Notes: a model not told the origin generated them from the letters alone. Positions 47,005 to 59,695 are shown, counted from the stretch's first letter. The stretch is DNA of 64,000 nucleotides from Rotaria sp. Silwood1 (GCA_905250075.1 CAJNOP010000324.1:1-64000), one strand, 5' to 3'. Made by a program: numbers and translations.

Positions 47005-49144
47005 AATTAATCTTCTTTTGCTCATATATAACTAATGTCTTATTAAACTTGTTATAAATGTTTAATCGATCATTTTCTTAATATTAATTCCAACAATCGT
47101 AATTTACATTATTTATTCGTTCACATATTCTAGGTATAGTTTCAGTAGCTGTTATTGTCCTTGTAACTTCGAAGAAAATGATTAAATAAATGTAAAAATT
47201 TTATTCGTAATAGATAAAAACTTGATTAAACATCGCAATAAAATAACACATTTGTCCTTCTATGAGATTTTCTTTTGTCTAATGTTATTATATATAACGC
47301 TCGATTCAGAATTCTCAATAGAAATACAAACTTCAACTTAGAGTAAACCATAAACAAGCTAAATCCTAATGGTATATAACTGCAGATTACACTATTATTA
47401 ATGACATACTTTGGTGAACTAATAAGAGCAAACATTTATTTACTTATAGGTGTACGTGTATTAGTGATATGTTTTTTTTTCTTAATCAGTTATATTTAAT
47501 ATCAATACGTAATATAGAAACGTGAGAGAAAATATCGATAATACTGATTGACAGTCATAGAAAGCTTTTTTTGACCATACTTTATTATGTGTTTCTTTTT
47601 TTGTATTTGTATTAATTTATACAAGTTATAAGAAAGTATCCTATTTATTTTTGCTTGATTTTGTGTCCTTCGTAGTAAGACAGAACAGAATAAGATACAA
47701 AAAAACCTAGTAGCGGGGCCTCTTTGAGGTTAAAATGTAGAACTCACATGTCTTCGTTAGCTTTATTATGCTAATACTAAATAGACAAGGTTAAAAACCA
47801 AAGGTTTTTTCTGTCTTGAGAGAAAGAGTTGCTAACGCCTGCAATGAACTTTAGTCTTACTCAGGACTATTCGAAAAAAGAAACATGGGTTTCTAATTTC
47901 TGATTAATCAAATCAATCAATTTGAAAAATTTAAATGATTTTGGCATAAATTTTTTTTTCTATCCTAGACACCTTCTATTGGTAATTTGTGAAGCAATTT
48001 TTTTAAATATCAGATTCTGCAACGACATTGTCGAATGTTGTTTCATATTTTTTCATTATTCGTTTTTTTCTGACGATCATCATTAGTAATAATATTAACT
48101 GTAGTAAAAAGTTTTCTTATGCATCTAATGATGCGACTTCTTCGACTCTTGGCAAGTCGAACACGTACTTCAAGTTTGTTTATCGTTACCCAAGATAAAA
48201 TTACTGATGTTTGAATTGGTTGTAATAAAGATACATAGAAAAAAGATCCATTTTTGAGGTTGATTAATATTTTCATCATTCTTTTTTCGATCTGTAGATG
48301 TACATATGATAACTGTCGAAGACAAATTGAGTAAAGTGATGAACATTAAATTACAACATTGCTTCTAATTTCTTTTCCCAATATCTACATATTCATTGTG
48401 TTATTTAAGTAAGTTAGTTCCATTTTTAAGTGAAATTGATTGAACGAATATCTATTATTATTTTCGACATTGATAGTAAATAAAACAGTGATAATAACAT
48501 AATTTATTGAGTATAACATCTTTTAATATCCAATATAATTTATGTGTTCTAATTAAAGCTTGCCAGAGGTAAGCAAACAAAATAGAGTGTGATTTTTAAT
48601 CAGATTCATTCAAATCATATATTCAATTGTTAATAACTTGAATAACACATATATTTCAACTAAAAGAATGAAAATAGCAACTTTAAATTAGATAGATATA
48701 TTCTATGATATAGAACCTTGAAAAAGAGACAAGTGAAAACATGTATTAGATATAAATTCTTTTCAAAGGACAATAAGCTATTGTATACTCAACGTAGGTT
48801 ATAGTAGTATTAAAATATCAAAGTATTACATACGACAACATATTACATATGATTACTATATGTATATCATTTGGAATTGGTGACATCTACTAACAAAATC
48901 TGCTTTGATAAAAATGAATTTAGTTGAGTTTATTTTTTTTAATGCTAATAATATTCTATGAAGATCCACAATACATTGAGAACATTTCGAATAAGTCATT
49001 AATTTCAAAATATGCTGGTTCAATTAGTTCAAACCTAATTTTGGTTGATTTTACATGTCGTACTGAGTAATTTACCTAGTATTGATACTTAATCATTATA
49101 TATTGACTTATGTCTGAGTCATTTCTCTTTTCTTATCATATAAA
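47005..49144. other. AT-rich gene-less stretch
   Basis: Apart from the interspersed repeat at 47705-47792, I see only AT-rich DNA and chance frames. Confidence 0.4.
47705..47792 (-). repeat. Short interspersed repeat, copy 2 (SINE-like)
   Basis: Shares CACATGTCTTCGTTAGCTT and GTAGAACTCACATG with the copy at 59605 and, more weakly, with that at 11379. Read on the minus strand it shows AGTATTAGCATAATAAAGC then GTGAGTTCTACATT, at A-box and B-box positions. Confidence 0.5.
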
Positions 49145-51978
49145 ATGCAATGTTTATTGTGTTTGCTGTATACTACAAAACTAATTCTGAAGTATATGCT
49201 TCACATCAAGCAGGAAGTCGCTCTGTTGGTGACATTAGATAAAGTAGTTCCACTGAAACAAGTTCGTGTTGATGCAAAAATTCGTTCGTTTGCTACCGAT
49301 GTAACAATTATACAAGTATTTAAAAATGAGGAATCTGTGCCAGTTGAAGCTGTATATTGGTAAAAAAATCACTTCATTTTTTGTGCATTTTGTAACTCAT
49401 ATGATTGTTATATAGTTTTCCTGTTGAAGAGAATGCCACTATTTATGGGTTCATAGCTCGCGTAGATGACGAACATGACATTGTTTCTCCAATCAAGGAG
49501 AAAAATGTAGCACAGCAAGAATATACACAAGTTCTTGCTCAAGGTCACAGAGCTTATCTATTAGAGCAAGATGAAGTTTCAAATGTCATATTTATCATTA
49601 GTGTGAGAGCGTATGCTATTGTTGTTTTCTTTCTTGAGTATTCAATTCGTTGTATAATGTTTTATTCTAGGTTAATGTTCGATAGCCAATGTCACATTAC
49701 GATTAGTTATTTTTGTTGTTCCTACTACGATTGCTCCCCGTTACTCACCTTCACACAAAGGTATAACATCACCGAGCGAGAGTAAAGTGAAATATTCTGA
49801 GTCGATCCCTTAATACCCTCGAATTCATCTATCAAGTAGAAAAACTCGATCAACATTTTATCTGTATTTCATCTTCTTCATATTGAATCAAGGTCGATTG
49901 CAGTAATGCAGAGTTCTTTCTTATAACACTCACCCAACAAGAAACTGAACTCAAGTAAGTCATTTATTGTCTTATATTAGTTGAAAACATTAATGGGCTG
50001 GACCAAAATGTTTTCATCTTATTCATATGTACATTGAAAGACATGTGTTAATTTGATTTTTTTTAATCGAGACATTATTTTTGATGTTGAATTATCCGAC
50101 GTACGCAGAAATACAATTGCAGCCATTAACAATAGTGCTGTTATGATCTCATTCATATCAAGTGAAGAGGATTGTCGATAAGACTCAGATAATGTGACAA
50201 ATGAATTTTTTTTCGTAATTGATTGTAGTGGTTTGATAAGAGGTGATGACAAGATTGGTCTAGCATGCAAAGCAATGTTACTTTTTCTCAAGAGTCTACC
50301 AGTCAACTGTCGTTTCAATATTATTCGTTTTGGATCTTATTTCTCAACACTTTTTACTGACCAGGTAACACGAGAGCATAACGAAACAAATATGTCGCAA
50401 GCTGAAGTGATGATCAAGAATATGAAAGCTGCTCTTGGTGGTACAGAATTACTCATGCCACGGCGCTGGTTGCCAGATAACAAACCACCTGAAAGTTCTG
50501 TAAGACAAATCTTTCTACTGACGGATGGAGAGATTTCCAATGTTACTGAAGTAACAAATCTCTGTCATGAGATGGCCATATACACGCGCATTTTCTCATT
50601 CAGTTTGGATAATTCAGTAAACAACTCATACTTTGTAAATTACTTCATTTAAATTTCTTTTTTATTTCGCAGGCAAATCGTGCACTTGTTAAAGGTTTAG
50701 CTCGTGCTACTAATAGTTACTTTAATTTCATTGCTCCACATACAAATGTAGATATCTATGTTGCTGAACAACTTGCTCGTGCCTTACCCCCAAGCATCAC
50801 AAATGTGTACGTTAAATGGAATACAAACCAACGTATTCTTCATAAATTGCCCGAGCATGCTCCACCCGTGTTTATCGGAGATTGGTTACTTTTCTATGCT
50901 TTGCTCGATGAGACAATGCCATTTGATCATTCAACAACGGTAGAATTATTTACTGATATACAACAGCAATCCATTGGTCTAGCTCGTATAGACTATGTGC
51001 CATCAGTACATGGTTCTCAACTTGTTATGCATTTAGTAGCAAAAGCATTGCTTCGTGAACTTTTGGATGATCAGAAAACGATAGACAAAGAACTTCTTAT
51101 TAATATTTCAATCAGTTATGGCATTTTATGTCCATAGACAGCTTTTATTGATGTTGAAAAAAGGTTGGATACGAACAGTAAAAGTAATATCGATATGGAA
51201 CTCCGCGAAGTGCCAATCAACGTAAGTAAGACAAGTCGAGAGTCAGTGACACGATTTCGTGCATTTGTCAAATACGTCTTCTCAAAGATATCAATGTTTA
51301 TCGTCTGGTATTAATCTTCAGGCGATGAGAATACTCTCTAACATTGACCCGCTATTGCAAAGAGCTGACAATCTCTCAATAAGACAAACTAAATGGTTTG
51401 AATTACATGCTTTTTCAAAGCAATTGTACAAAACAACGAGACCATGCACTGTATTCAGTGACAGTACGGACTCGATTCTGCAGTCTGCCATTAATTGTGT
51501 TTCGTCTCTATTCTCCAAAATACCTACCATATTATTTTCTAATGATTCTGATTCGAATCGTGTAACATGTTCAACACCTATTGATATTAATCAATCATTG
51601 CATAATTCAAATGCCTCTAACAATCAAACATCGAAGATGATCTGCCCAACAGATGAACAGAAACTGGTTGATCGGCTTATTGAATTGCAATAATACGATG
51701 GTCAATGGATATTAACAGCGGATGATGTTAATCAATTGACAGGAAAATCTGTGACTACATTTTCATCATCAGTGATTGAAAAACTTGAGAAGACTACTCA
51801 ACAATCGGTAATAACTATAACAATAGCGATCACCATACTTGAAAATCGATGTCTTGGTTTAAAAACACTTTGACAAGTCTTATCGAACAAAGCATATAAA
51901 TGTTTGAAAGATTTACTGAACGGAGACGAGTCCAAGGTGGAGCAATTGATGAAAGACATTCGTGATCAATTTCAATAA
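49145..51978 (+). pseudogene. VIT plus vWA domain protein (inter-alpha-trypsin inhibitor heavy-chain/VWA5A type), decayed
   Basis: Coding pieces follow in order. The VIT domain starts in exon 1 (VPLKQVRVDAKIRSF...EAVY) and splices 49359 to 49416 into FPVEENATIYGFIARVDDE...AYLLEQDE. Then come CHITISY, FVVPTTIAPRYSPSHKG, and the vWA domain from 50190 (NEFFFVIDCSG...KIGLACKAMLLFLKSLPVN...ALGGTELL...RQIFLLTDGEISNV). A later exon follows from 50673 (ANRALVKGLARATN...VAEQLARALPPSITNVYVKWN), and the C-terminal tail runs to 51978. Lesions are a TAG at 51135-51137 (after YGILCP), TAA at 51691-51693 (after IELQ), TGA at 51871-51873 (after LKTL), frameshifts around 49800-49900 and a missing piece after CHITISY. 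The metal-site motif DxSxS is also altered (DCSGLI). Clearly dead, but most of the sequence is still readable. Confidence 0.88.
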
Positions 51979-52501
51979 ACACTGAATGATAACATTCCAA
52001 TAAAGAATTGCCTGTCTATGTCATGCTTGATAAATGATGACTATGCTTTAAATCAAGATATTCTTTTTTACTAATTACTCATTTTCCTAAATGATTTTCT
52101 CATAGTTTACACAGTTAATTATTCAAGAAAATTTGCATTCTGTATCTTTCATAATATGATGATATATTTAACACAAAAATATTTATATTCACTAATATTA
52201 ATGAGTCAAAAAAACAATTATAGTTTCTACATAGATAATACCTATAATAATAACAACACTTAATAACTATATCCATCAGTTTCAATGTTTTTTTTGTTAT
52301 TCTGTCGTCTTTTGATTAACTCAATAAGATGAGAGGTGTGTTTTTTTATAATTTTGAATTCGATAAAAAGTCACATAAATAAATTTCATCAACACATGTA
52401 TAAAAAACTGTCCGAAGAAAGAATTGATTAATATATGGATTAAGATAAAATGCTGGTATGTAAGATATTTTCCTTGATAGTATTAGCTGTTGCATGAATA
52501 C

Positions 52502-52577
52502 AGATGTGGAGTTAGTATGGATATGAATACCACTCTTCAGCTCATTGACACTCATCCACCTTCCACACCCCACACCC
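52502..52577. repeat. Telomere-like hairpin
   Basis: GATGTGGAGTTAGTATGGAT opens it and CATCCACCTTCCACACCCCA with CACCC closes it. The spacer GAATACCACTCTTCAGCTCATTGACA has the GAAT...TTC...GACA layout of other family members. The rest of 51979-53319 holds no gene I can support. Confidence 0.65.
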
Positions 52578-53504
52578 TTCTTGAGGCTCAAAAGATCAAA
52601 AGGAACTTTAAAATATTTAGTCTTCATTCGAAAATAATTTCTTATAGGTTTTGGGGTACACTGATTTCGAATCTAGCAACATAAATAAAAATTCGAAATA
52701 CTTAATTATCGACAAGCATACTGTGAAAGAAACTATTGTTTTCATTGTTACAAGGGAAGATTCTTTTGTGTTTTCTGTTTTTGTTTCTTTTTGTCCAAGA
52801 ATGTTATATGGTTTAATTAATTACAGGATTTCTCAGAATTTTTTAGGCTCGACATTTTAACGTCAAAATATGCGTCTTCACAAGATGTATGTCTGGTGAA
52901 AAAATAACTTTGAGATCTCCTGTACCACACACCTCTATCAGCCAATTTCTTGAGTTCTGGATGGTTATTTATCTATAGTGTTTTAGTCGGTCTATATGTT
53001 TGTCAATCAAATAGCACGAATGCATATCATATGCTATTCTCTATTTAATGAGCTCACCTCGAGCTTAAACAGACAAACTGTTTATGAGAAAACGTCTCAA
53101 TTCTGAGTACACTCATCTATAACAACTTTTTAAGTTCAAAATAGAACCTTTGCTCTTGTGTTAGCTTGGATTTTTCAATAGGTACAACTAAATAACTTAA
53201 TATCTTGGAATTATATCTGGTTCGACTAGACCTTTGATTCAACACAACTATATAAAAAAGATGCGTTTTTTTCAGGCGACTTATGTGCAGAGTAGGGTGG
53301 TCTTCTCGCGAATTTTCTCTTAAGTGCATCTATTATTGTTATTTCATTAAGATCATTTATTTATTAGTTAAAAAAATTACTCGAATGGAAGTGCAATAAA
53401 CAGAAGATTATAATATCAATTTTTATTTCTTGTATAAATGTTAGACTAAGTTTATTTCAAATTAGGAAAACATTTTTTAAAAGACTTCATTATTTAAAAA
53501 AAAT

Positions 53505-56500
53505 CTACCAACGTTTATTAGTATTCGTACGTTCATCAAGAGCATCCATCTCTGGATCAACAGCGCCAATCAATGCTTTAACTACATAATCACCAAATGA
53601 AAATGGATAATTGAATCCTTTAGCTTGACGTACTTCTTCTCGTTCTGATTTATAATCATCCATAACATCAACATTTATCATTGTGCGATCCCATCGAGAT
53701 AAATAATCTACACTTACTTGATCATCAGTACAAGCAAGAAATGTCACATACATAGTATTTGATTGACGTTCATGTTGCATTAGATTTTCTAAACTTTGTA
53801 CATCGACATTACCATGGTTATCAGTTGGTTCTCCATCTGTAGCTACAAAAACTAATAGTCGTTTGTTACCACGAAGTTTACTTGCTGCTGATTGAAAAAT
53901 TCCTCGTAAAGCAGGAGTAAGAGGTGTAAATCCTTGAGGACGTTTACTAAATGATTCAACAACTTGTCGAGGATCAGTAACATTGAGCATAGGAGGTCGA
54001 TTAAGAAAATGTACGTCAACTCCATTTGAATCAAATATAGTACCAATATCGATAATGATTTGCACGATAGCTCGTAACTCATCCCAACGAGTACCAGTTG
54101 TTCCGTCGACAGGTGTATTCATTGAGCCCGAATCATCACAAAGTACAACAATTTCAAATTGTTGAAGTATATTTAGACGTTGTAGTAATGCATCACTAAT
54201 TTCATATTTTCCAGCTATTGCTCGAAGACGCTCATTGTGAAAATTTGTATTGTAACCACCACCTATGAGATGAAAAAAGAATGGAATCAAATAATTAAAA
54301 AGTACAAACCAAATTGTTGATATGTTTGTTGTGGACTGTTTCCAGGATATTCACTTACACTGACGTTCAAAATTATTCATTCACTCAACGAATAATCATT
54401 TAATGATGTTATCTCTGTTCTTATTCAAGATATAGAGCTTCGGTTTTTCGGCGAAATATAGCTAAATACTGATACTCTCTGCACTGAAACTGTCAGCCCT
54501 ATACAATATGTTGTTCATGATATAAGACTAAAAATAATAAAATTGTAGAGTTTTAGTTTAGCTCAAAACTATTCATACAGGTATTTCGTGAAATAAAATG
54601 ATTGCAACATCAAGTATTTTGCCAATATCTCAGCATAAGTAAATCCTATAATCTTCATTTTTTTTAAAAGATGCATCATGATACTCTCTACAAGATCGGC
54701 TATGAAAACACCCTATCGAGTGATTGCAATAATTTTTTTAAAGCTTAAGTGAAGCTCTATCAAATGGTGAATTGTCTTAAGTTTGTTTCTGTCTGAATAA
54801 TAGAACACTTTATCCTTTCGTAGTGCATCACTTAAGCTTTAAAAAAAATTATTGCAACTACTTGACAGGGTGTTTTCATAGCCGATCTTGTGGAGAGTTT
54901 CACGGCGCATCTTAAAAAAAAGAAACTCAAAATTATAGGATTAATCCATCCTGAGATGTTTGCAAAATATTCGATTTTGGAATAATTTTGCTTCACGCAA
55001 TAGCTGTGTGAATAGTTTTGAACTAAACTAAAACTCTACAATTTTACTATTTTTAGCCTTATATCATGAACAACATACTGCATAGGGCTGAAACTTTCAC
55101 TGCAAAGAGTATCAGCACTTAGCTATATTTTGCTGAAAATCGCAGCCTTATGCTTTGAATAAGAACAGAGATATCCTCATCAATTGGTTTTTCGTTGGGT
55201 GTATGAATAGTTTTGTGTGCCAATGTATTCAAAATTACAGGTATGAGTTATGATAACGTTCACTATTTTAAAACAATGTCATTTTACCTTGAGGTTGTTG
55301 AGAATATGATGATGGATAAGGATTTGGAAAAGACTGTTGTTGTGGATTATTTTGTGGATAATTGCCTACCAATCATTCGAATTAGATAGTTTCAAAGAAG
55401 CTAAATGACTGTTTTACCTTGTTGAGGTGGATATACGTTCCATTGTTGATAAGGAGTTGATGGTTGATAAGGATTTGGTGGTGGATATGGATTTTGATAC
55501 CTTGCAGTATTTACTACAACATATATTATTCATTTATTTTCTTACAATGGAAGATTTTATACTATTAGAAAAAACATCAGACATCTTCGGCTCAAATACA
55601 AACTCTTACTAACAAACTTACAAACTTAAAATATGAACTGTCCATAACATGTATCGAGCAAAATAATGGATTTTTCAGATACTTATAGCATATATAAGAT
55701 ACTCACGAGTGAAAACTATGATGCTATTTATTTTTCTTTTCTCATAATGGTTGAATAAAGATTCTCAAGTTCCATAAGAAAAAAATTGTGTTTTAGCCTT
55801 TAACAAAAAATTATGTTCAAAGTACCATTATCTTCAAATGTAGACACAATATACCAAAAATTTCTGAATTTGATGAAATATTTTAAGGTTTGTTTTTAAG
55901 TTTGTAACACGTGTTTTTTTTTAATACAAGACGACGAATTCTATTCAACCATCAAAAAAAGAAAGAAAAGCAAACATTGTTACAATTTCGACTTCTACGT
56001 ATTTTATATTCCCCCGTAAATAATAAAAAACTCATTATCTCAAACGGTGCACATTATGATAGTCTAAAACTATCCATTATTAGTTTTCTCAACAGTAAAA
56101 TCTAATCTTTCCAAAGACATCAAAGTTCGACTAACTTGACGGTGGTGCTGATGGTGGTTGATTACTAAAAGATGCTTGTGGATATGGAGTTTGATGAGAA
56201 TTACTACCTCCTAAAATATAGATTGTCATAATTCATTTATAATGAAGGTATTTTGATTTAAAACAATGATTGAAACTGACCTTGAAATGTTGATGGTTGT
56301 TGTCCAAAATTAGGAAGTGAATATGGTGAATAATTATTTGTATTCGCTATCGGAGTATTTACGAGATAAGAGCTTGCATGAGAAGACGATGATGTTAATG
56401 GAGAAGCAGTTTGATATGGTGGTATTTGAGATGGTTGTCCTACCGCATACGATGTGTTTTGAGCAGTTGGTTGAGGTATCATACTGGAAAACCCTCCTTG

Positions 56501-56599
56501 TATTGTGTTTCTAGCAGAATTAGGTTGTGATGCAGATGTTAAAGAACGACTTTGTGAGGCTGATGATTGTCTGTTTCCTGATCCGAAGCTTGGATACAT
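53505..56599 (-). CDS. vWA-domain protein with Pro/Gln/Ser-rich N-terminus, left copy
   Basis: Exons on the minus strand: 56281-56599, 56136-56210, 55418-55513, 55288-55365, 54310-54354 (possibly skipped) and 53505-54262. All internal exons are multiples of three (75, 96, 78, 45 bp) and every junction is phase 1, so the protein is 456 residues with the 45-bp exon or 441 without. The N-terminal half is low complexity (Ser, Pro, Gln, Tyr, Asn). The last exon is one vWA domain with an intact metal site: DDSGS, TPLTPAL and ATDGEPTD. Such domains bind protein ligands through a metal ion; no membrane segment or signal peptide is seen, so the protein is probably cytosolic. At the 45-bp exon the acceptor is AA instead of AG, next to the inserted palindrome, so that exon is probably skipped. 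The role is unknown. Confidence 0.8.
54355..55240. mobile_element. Palindromic element, about 880 bp, inserted in an intron
   Basis: Arms of about 400 bp mirror each other. GTTATCTCTGTTCTTATTCA (54409 on) is answered by TGAATAAGAACAGAGATATC near 55160, and CTATGAAAACACCCT near 54703 by AGGGTGTTTTCATAG near 54870. The loop is near 54790. TTACA at 54355-54359 and 55235-55239 may be the target duplication. The equivalent intron of the right copy (61949-62011) lacks it, giving a natural empty site. An internal TTTCACGGCGCATCTT word is shared with the palindrome at 28204-29166. Confidence 0.85.
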
Positions 56600-58376
56600 T
56601 ATTACTTCTTGTTTCAAGTGTCTTTGATTATCGAAATGTATAAAAGGTAAGTGTGTCTTTGCTGAATTTATACCCTTCTTTCTGTGTTTACTCCAAATGC
56701 ACAAGGTAGTCTATTTAAAATAAAAGTATGACAACAGACAGAACGAAAAGCGAACGGTAGAAGAAAAAAACGAGCGTTAAAAGCGTCAATACAGTTGATA
56801 TGCATTTATGCATTGCTATCGTTTCGTTTCAAACATAAAAACGCAATAGGAACACAGCACGTGCTTCATGTAATTCACTTAAAGAAAAAAAACAGAAATG
56901 ATCAAAGTTGACTCATGTGTTTATTGATTTTTCTTTCAGGAGAAAAATAATTTGAATGAATTCTAATGTCTTACATTAGACTCAACTCAAATCTGAATAT
57001 CTTGTTCATTTATTTATATTAGCTTGTTTATTTTTTTTCGACTATGACTCGTAAAAAAGAATTAAAAATTTTTCGGAATCTATGAAATAGACATGAAGAA
57101 GGTACTAAGAGAACATAATTCTTTCGACAAATGGCTTAAGAATCTATTTGTTATAGTATGCAATATTAGTAAACTTCTCGAAACATACGCAAAATATTTA
57201 ATCAATCGAGGTAGAATTATACAAGTGCAAGAGATCACGTTTTATAAGTTTTTTTTGAGTGATATTTTGAGTACGAATCGGGTCTAGTAAACTTTATTCA
57301 TAACCAGTAACGCGAAGTTGATAGACTTTTATGTAAATAATTGATGAAAAGAAGTAATATCTCCTAGGATTTAATAACAGTTCTTTGGACATTTTTCTGA
57401 TTTTCCATTATATAAATGCATTAACCTGCATTATCTTATTAGTAAATAAAGATTTACACGACGATATTGTGTAACGGATAGACAGAGCATTTCAATCCAT
57501 TGTGTGCTTAAGACACGAAGAAGCTTCTATTCTTTGAGAAGAACTCAGCGAGAATCGCTGCACCATCGATGACTGTAATCGTGAAGTTCCGAGGAAAAAC
57601 TTAATTAGAGGAAAGGACTCACTAAAGAAGCTCAAGAACAATGATTAAAATTAGTCGAAGATATCGATCAGTTTTGGACGATTTCCCTAAAATTCTCATG
57701 TTGATAAACTACAAAACTGAAAGATAAAAATTTAGATACTTTTATTTGGTAGTGACACTTTTTACAACTACTGTAGCTATCTCGTAGATCATAGCTTCTG
57801 GGTTATATTGTTTATTTTTATAACTCCGGACTTGTATTTTTATTGTCAACAATGCCACTTCAACACAGTTTTCGCTAACATTTTTCTCATGAATATAAAC
57901 TACCAGCTTATCTTTATCAGTGTGAGAAAGTTGACTCGCATGATCAAAACATAACAGTGACACTCTATTTTTTCATGAAAAAAGTAACTTTTAAACTCCT
58001 CTTTATTGACTTGTGACAAACGGTTTAAAAATGAGAATAATCAATGCTAAATTTCGTGTCTAATTCACAGAGATATTTTATATTCATTCCAGAGTGTGTC
58101 TATCAAAAATTTTGGTAGAATAATATCTATTTAGACTTCAATTGACTTCTTTTAGTGTAGAGAACAATGATCAATTATTACATTAAACAATTAACAGTTC
58201 AACTTACAATGTATCTATAGTTGTAGTCATAACGTTTTGAATGAAATCATATAAATAAAAGCTTTGTTTTCATGTTGTTTTAGTCGATTTATATTATATT
58301 TACATTGAACAAACTGGGAACAATCACAGTACAAGTATAATGAGCATAGATAGCATAACAGCACTCTAGGAGGATG

Positions 58377-58472
58377 TTGGTGTGGATGCGGCATTTGTGT
58401 GTGGCTTTGATCTAATTCTATCCAATACGCAAAACGTACATTGAACTGCATACCCACATGCACACCAGGTAC
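58377..58472. repeat. Telomere-like hairpin
   Basis: GTTGGTGTGGATGCGGCATT and TGTGTGTGG (58377-58405) precede CATACCCACATGCACACC (58449-58466). The loop is longer than in most members. Confidence 0.6.
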
Positions 58473-59604
58473 AGCCAATGCATGCATCTTTTTTGAATTT
58501 ATAGAGCCTACTCGACATAATCGTTCCTGCAATATGTTCAAAATAAGCCAGTGAGAGCTTGAATTGAAAAAAGCCGTCGAATATGATCACCGTATTGTAA
58601 CTTCTCTATACTTTCAACACCATGATTGCACACGAAAATGAAATTATTGCTGCTGCTTTCCTTCAAATGAATGCATTGTTGATACTTGAACGACTTACAT
58701 ATGCTTTCAATAAAGAAAAAGCAAATACTTTGCTTGAGACAAGAAAAAAATCTACGTTTTGACGTGAGAAACAAAATTCATTTGAATCTGCTTGAAGAAG
58801 TAGTCTAGGATACCTATGTTAGTTATTTATCACGATGGGTTTCATTCGTAACACTGATCATTTTATTGATTGAGTTAAACAAAAGAAAAGTGGATCATCA
58901 AGTTCCTAACAAATATAATGTGAAACAGCGTTTTTGAAGATTTTGATGTATTTGCTATTCATGGAGCATTGAATGTGTGCATTCATTGGTTAATTTTTTT
59001 ATGCGCGTTGCAGAGAGCGAAAAGTATGACAACATCAGCTATTCATTTTGGTTTGATTCAATTCTGCTCTGTTAACGTTGTCCATCTTTCGGATCTCCGA
59101 AGAACACAATTTAGTTCTTTTTTAGGCTATATTCGTTGCCATTAAAATATCTCAAGGAAGTATTAATTTTTTGTTATCAATACTGAGTTCAATCAATATC
59201 GACTGCAAAAATGACAGTTAACAACAGATAAACAAAAGAAAACTTGATTATTTTTTTCTCATATCATGAATCATCACAGAAGAAAAATGTGAAGATGGAT
59301 CAGACTTTTTCAACTGAATATCGACTAAAGAACAAGAAAAATGCTGCTATTGCATAGGATCAAGGCATCTTTGACGAGTCACGATTGGTCTCTGCATATT
59401 TTTGCTCAAGGCTATTCAGTGTTCGCTTGTAAAGAAAGCGATGAGAGTAGATTTTCAAACAGTTCTCACTGTGCTCTAACTTCTTATGAAACATTGAGTA
59501 TACTGGACTTTTTACTTTTGAATATTGAAGCATCCCTCACTGGATTTCGATGAACTCGTCAAATGTATCTGTTGTAATATCAATATGGCGTGTTATTTGT
59601 CAAA

Positions 59605-59695
59605 AAAGCTTGTTAGCGCAGCTCCTTTGTAGGTGGGATGTGGAACTCACATGTCTTCATTAGCTTCACTATACTAATACCAAATATGCAAAGTG
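59605..59695 (-). repeat. Short interspersed repeat, copy 3 (SINE-like)
   Basis: On the minus strand it reads TATTAGTATAGTGAAGC, about 30 bases later GTGAGTTCCACATCCC, then GGAGCTGCGCTAACAAGC. The first two blocks resemble RNA polymerase III A and B boxes. The last block matches the copy at 11379 (plus-strand GCTTGTTAGCGCAGCTC). Confidence 0.5.

Larger units (their letters stand above)
53320..57175. repeat. Direct segmental duplication, left copy
   Basis: Matches 60913-63955 over its whole length, from the shared ATTGTTATTT...AAGATCATTTATTTATTAG at the low end to ATATGAAA/ACATGAAG...GGTACTAAGAG at the high end. The left copy is about 0.8 kb longer because of the palindrome at 54355-55240. 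Exon positions and lengths are the same in both copies. Confidence 0.85.

Noticed and set aside
241..58472. True chromosome end-to-end fusion points as the explanation for every G-then-C hairpin
   Set aside because: Thirteen in 64 kb is far too many, arms are short and degenerate, and several share a spacer core, so a dispersed element fits better.
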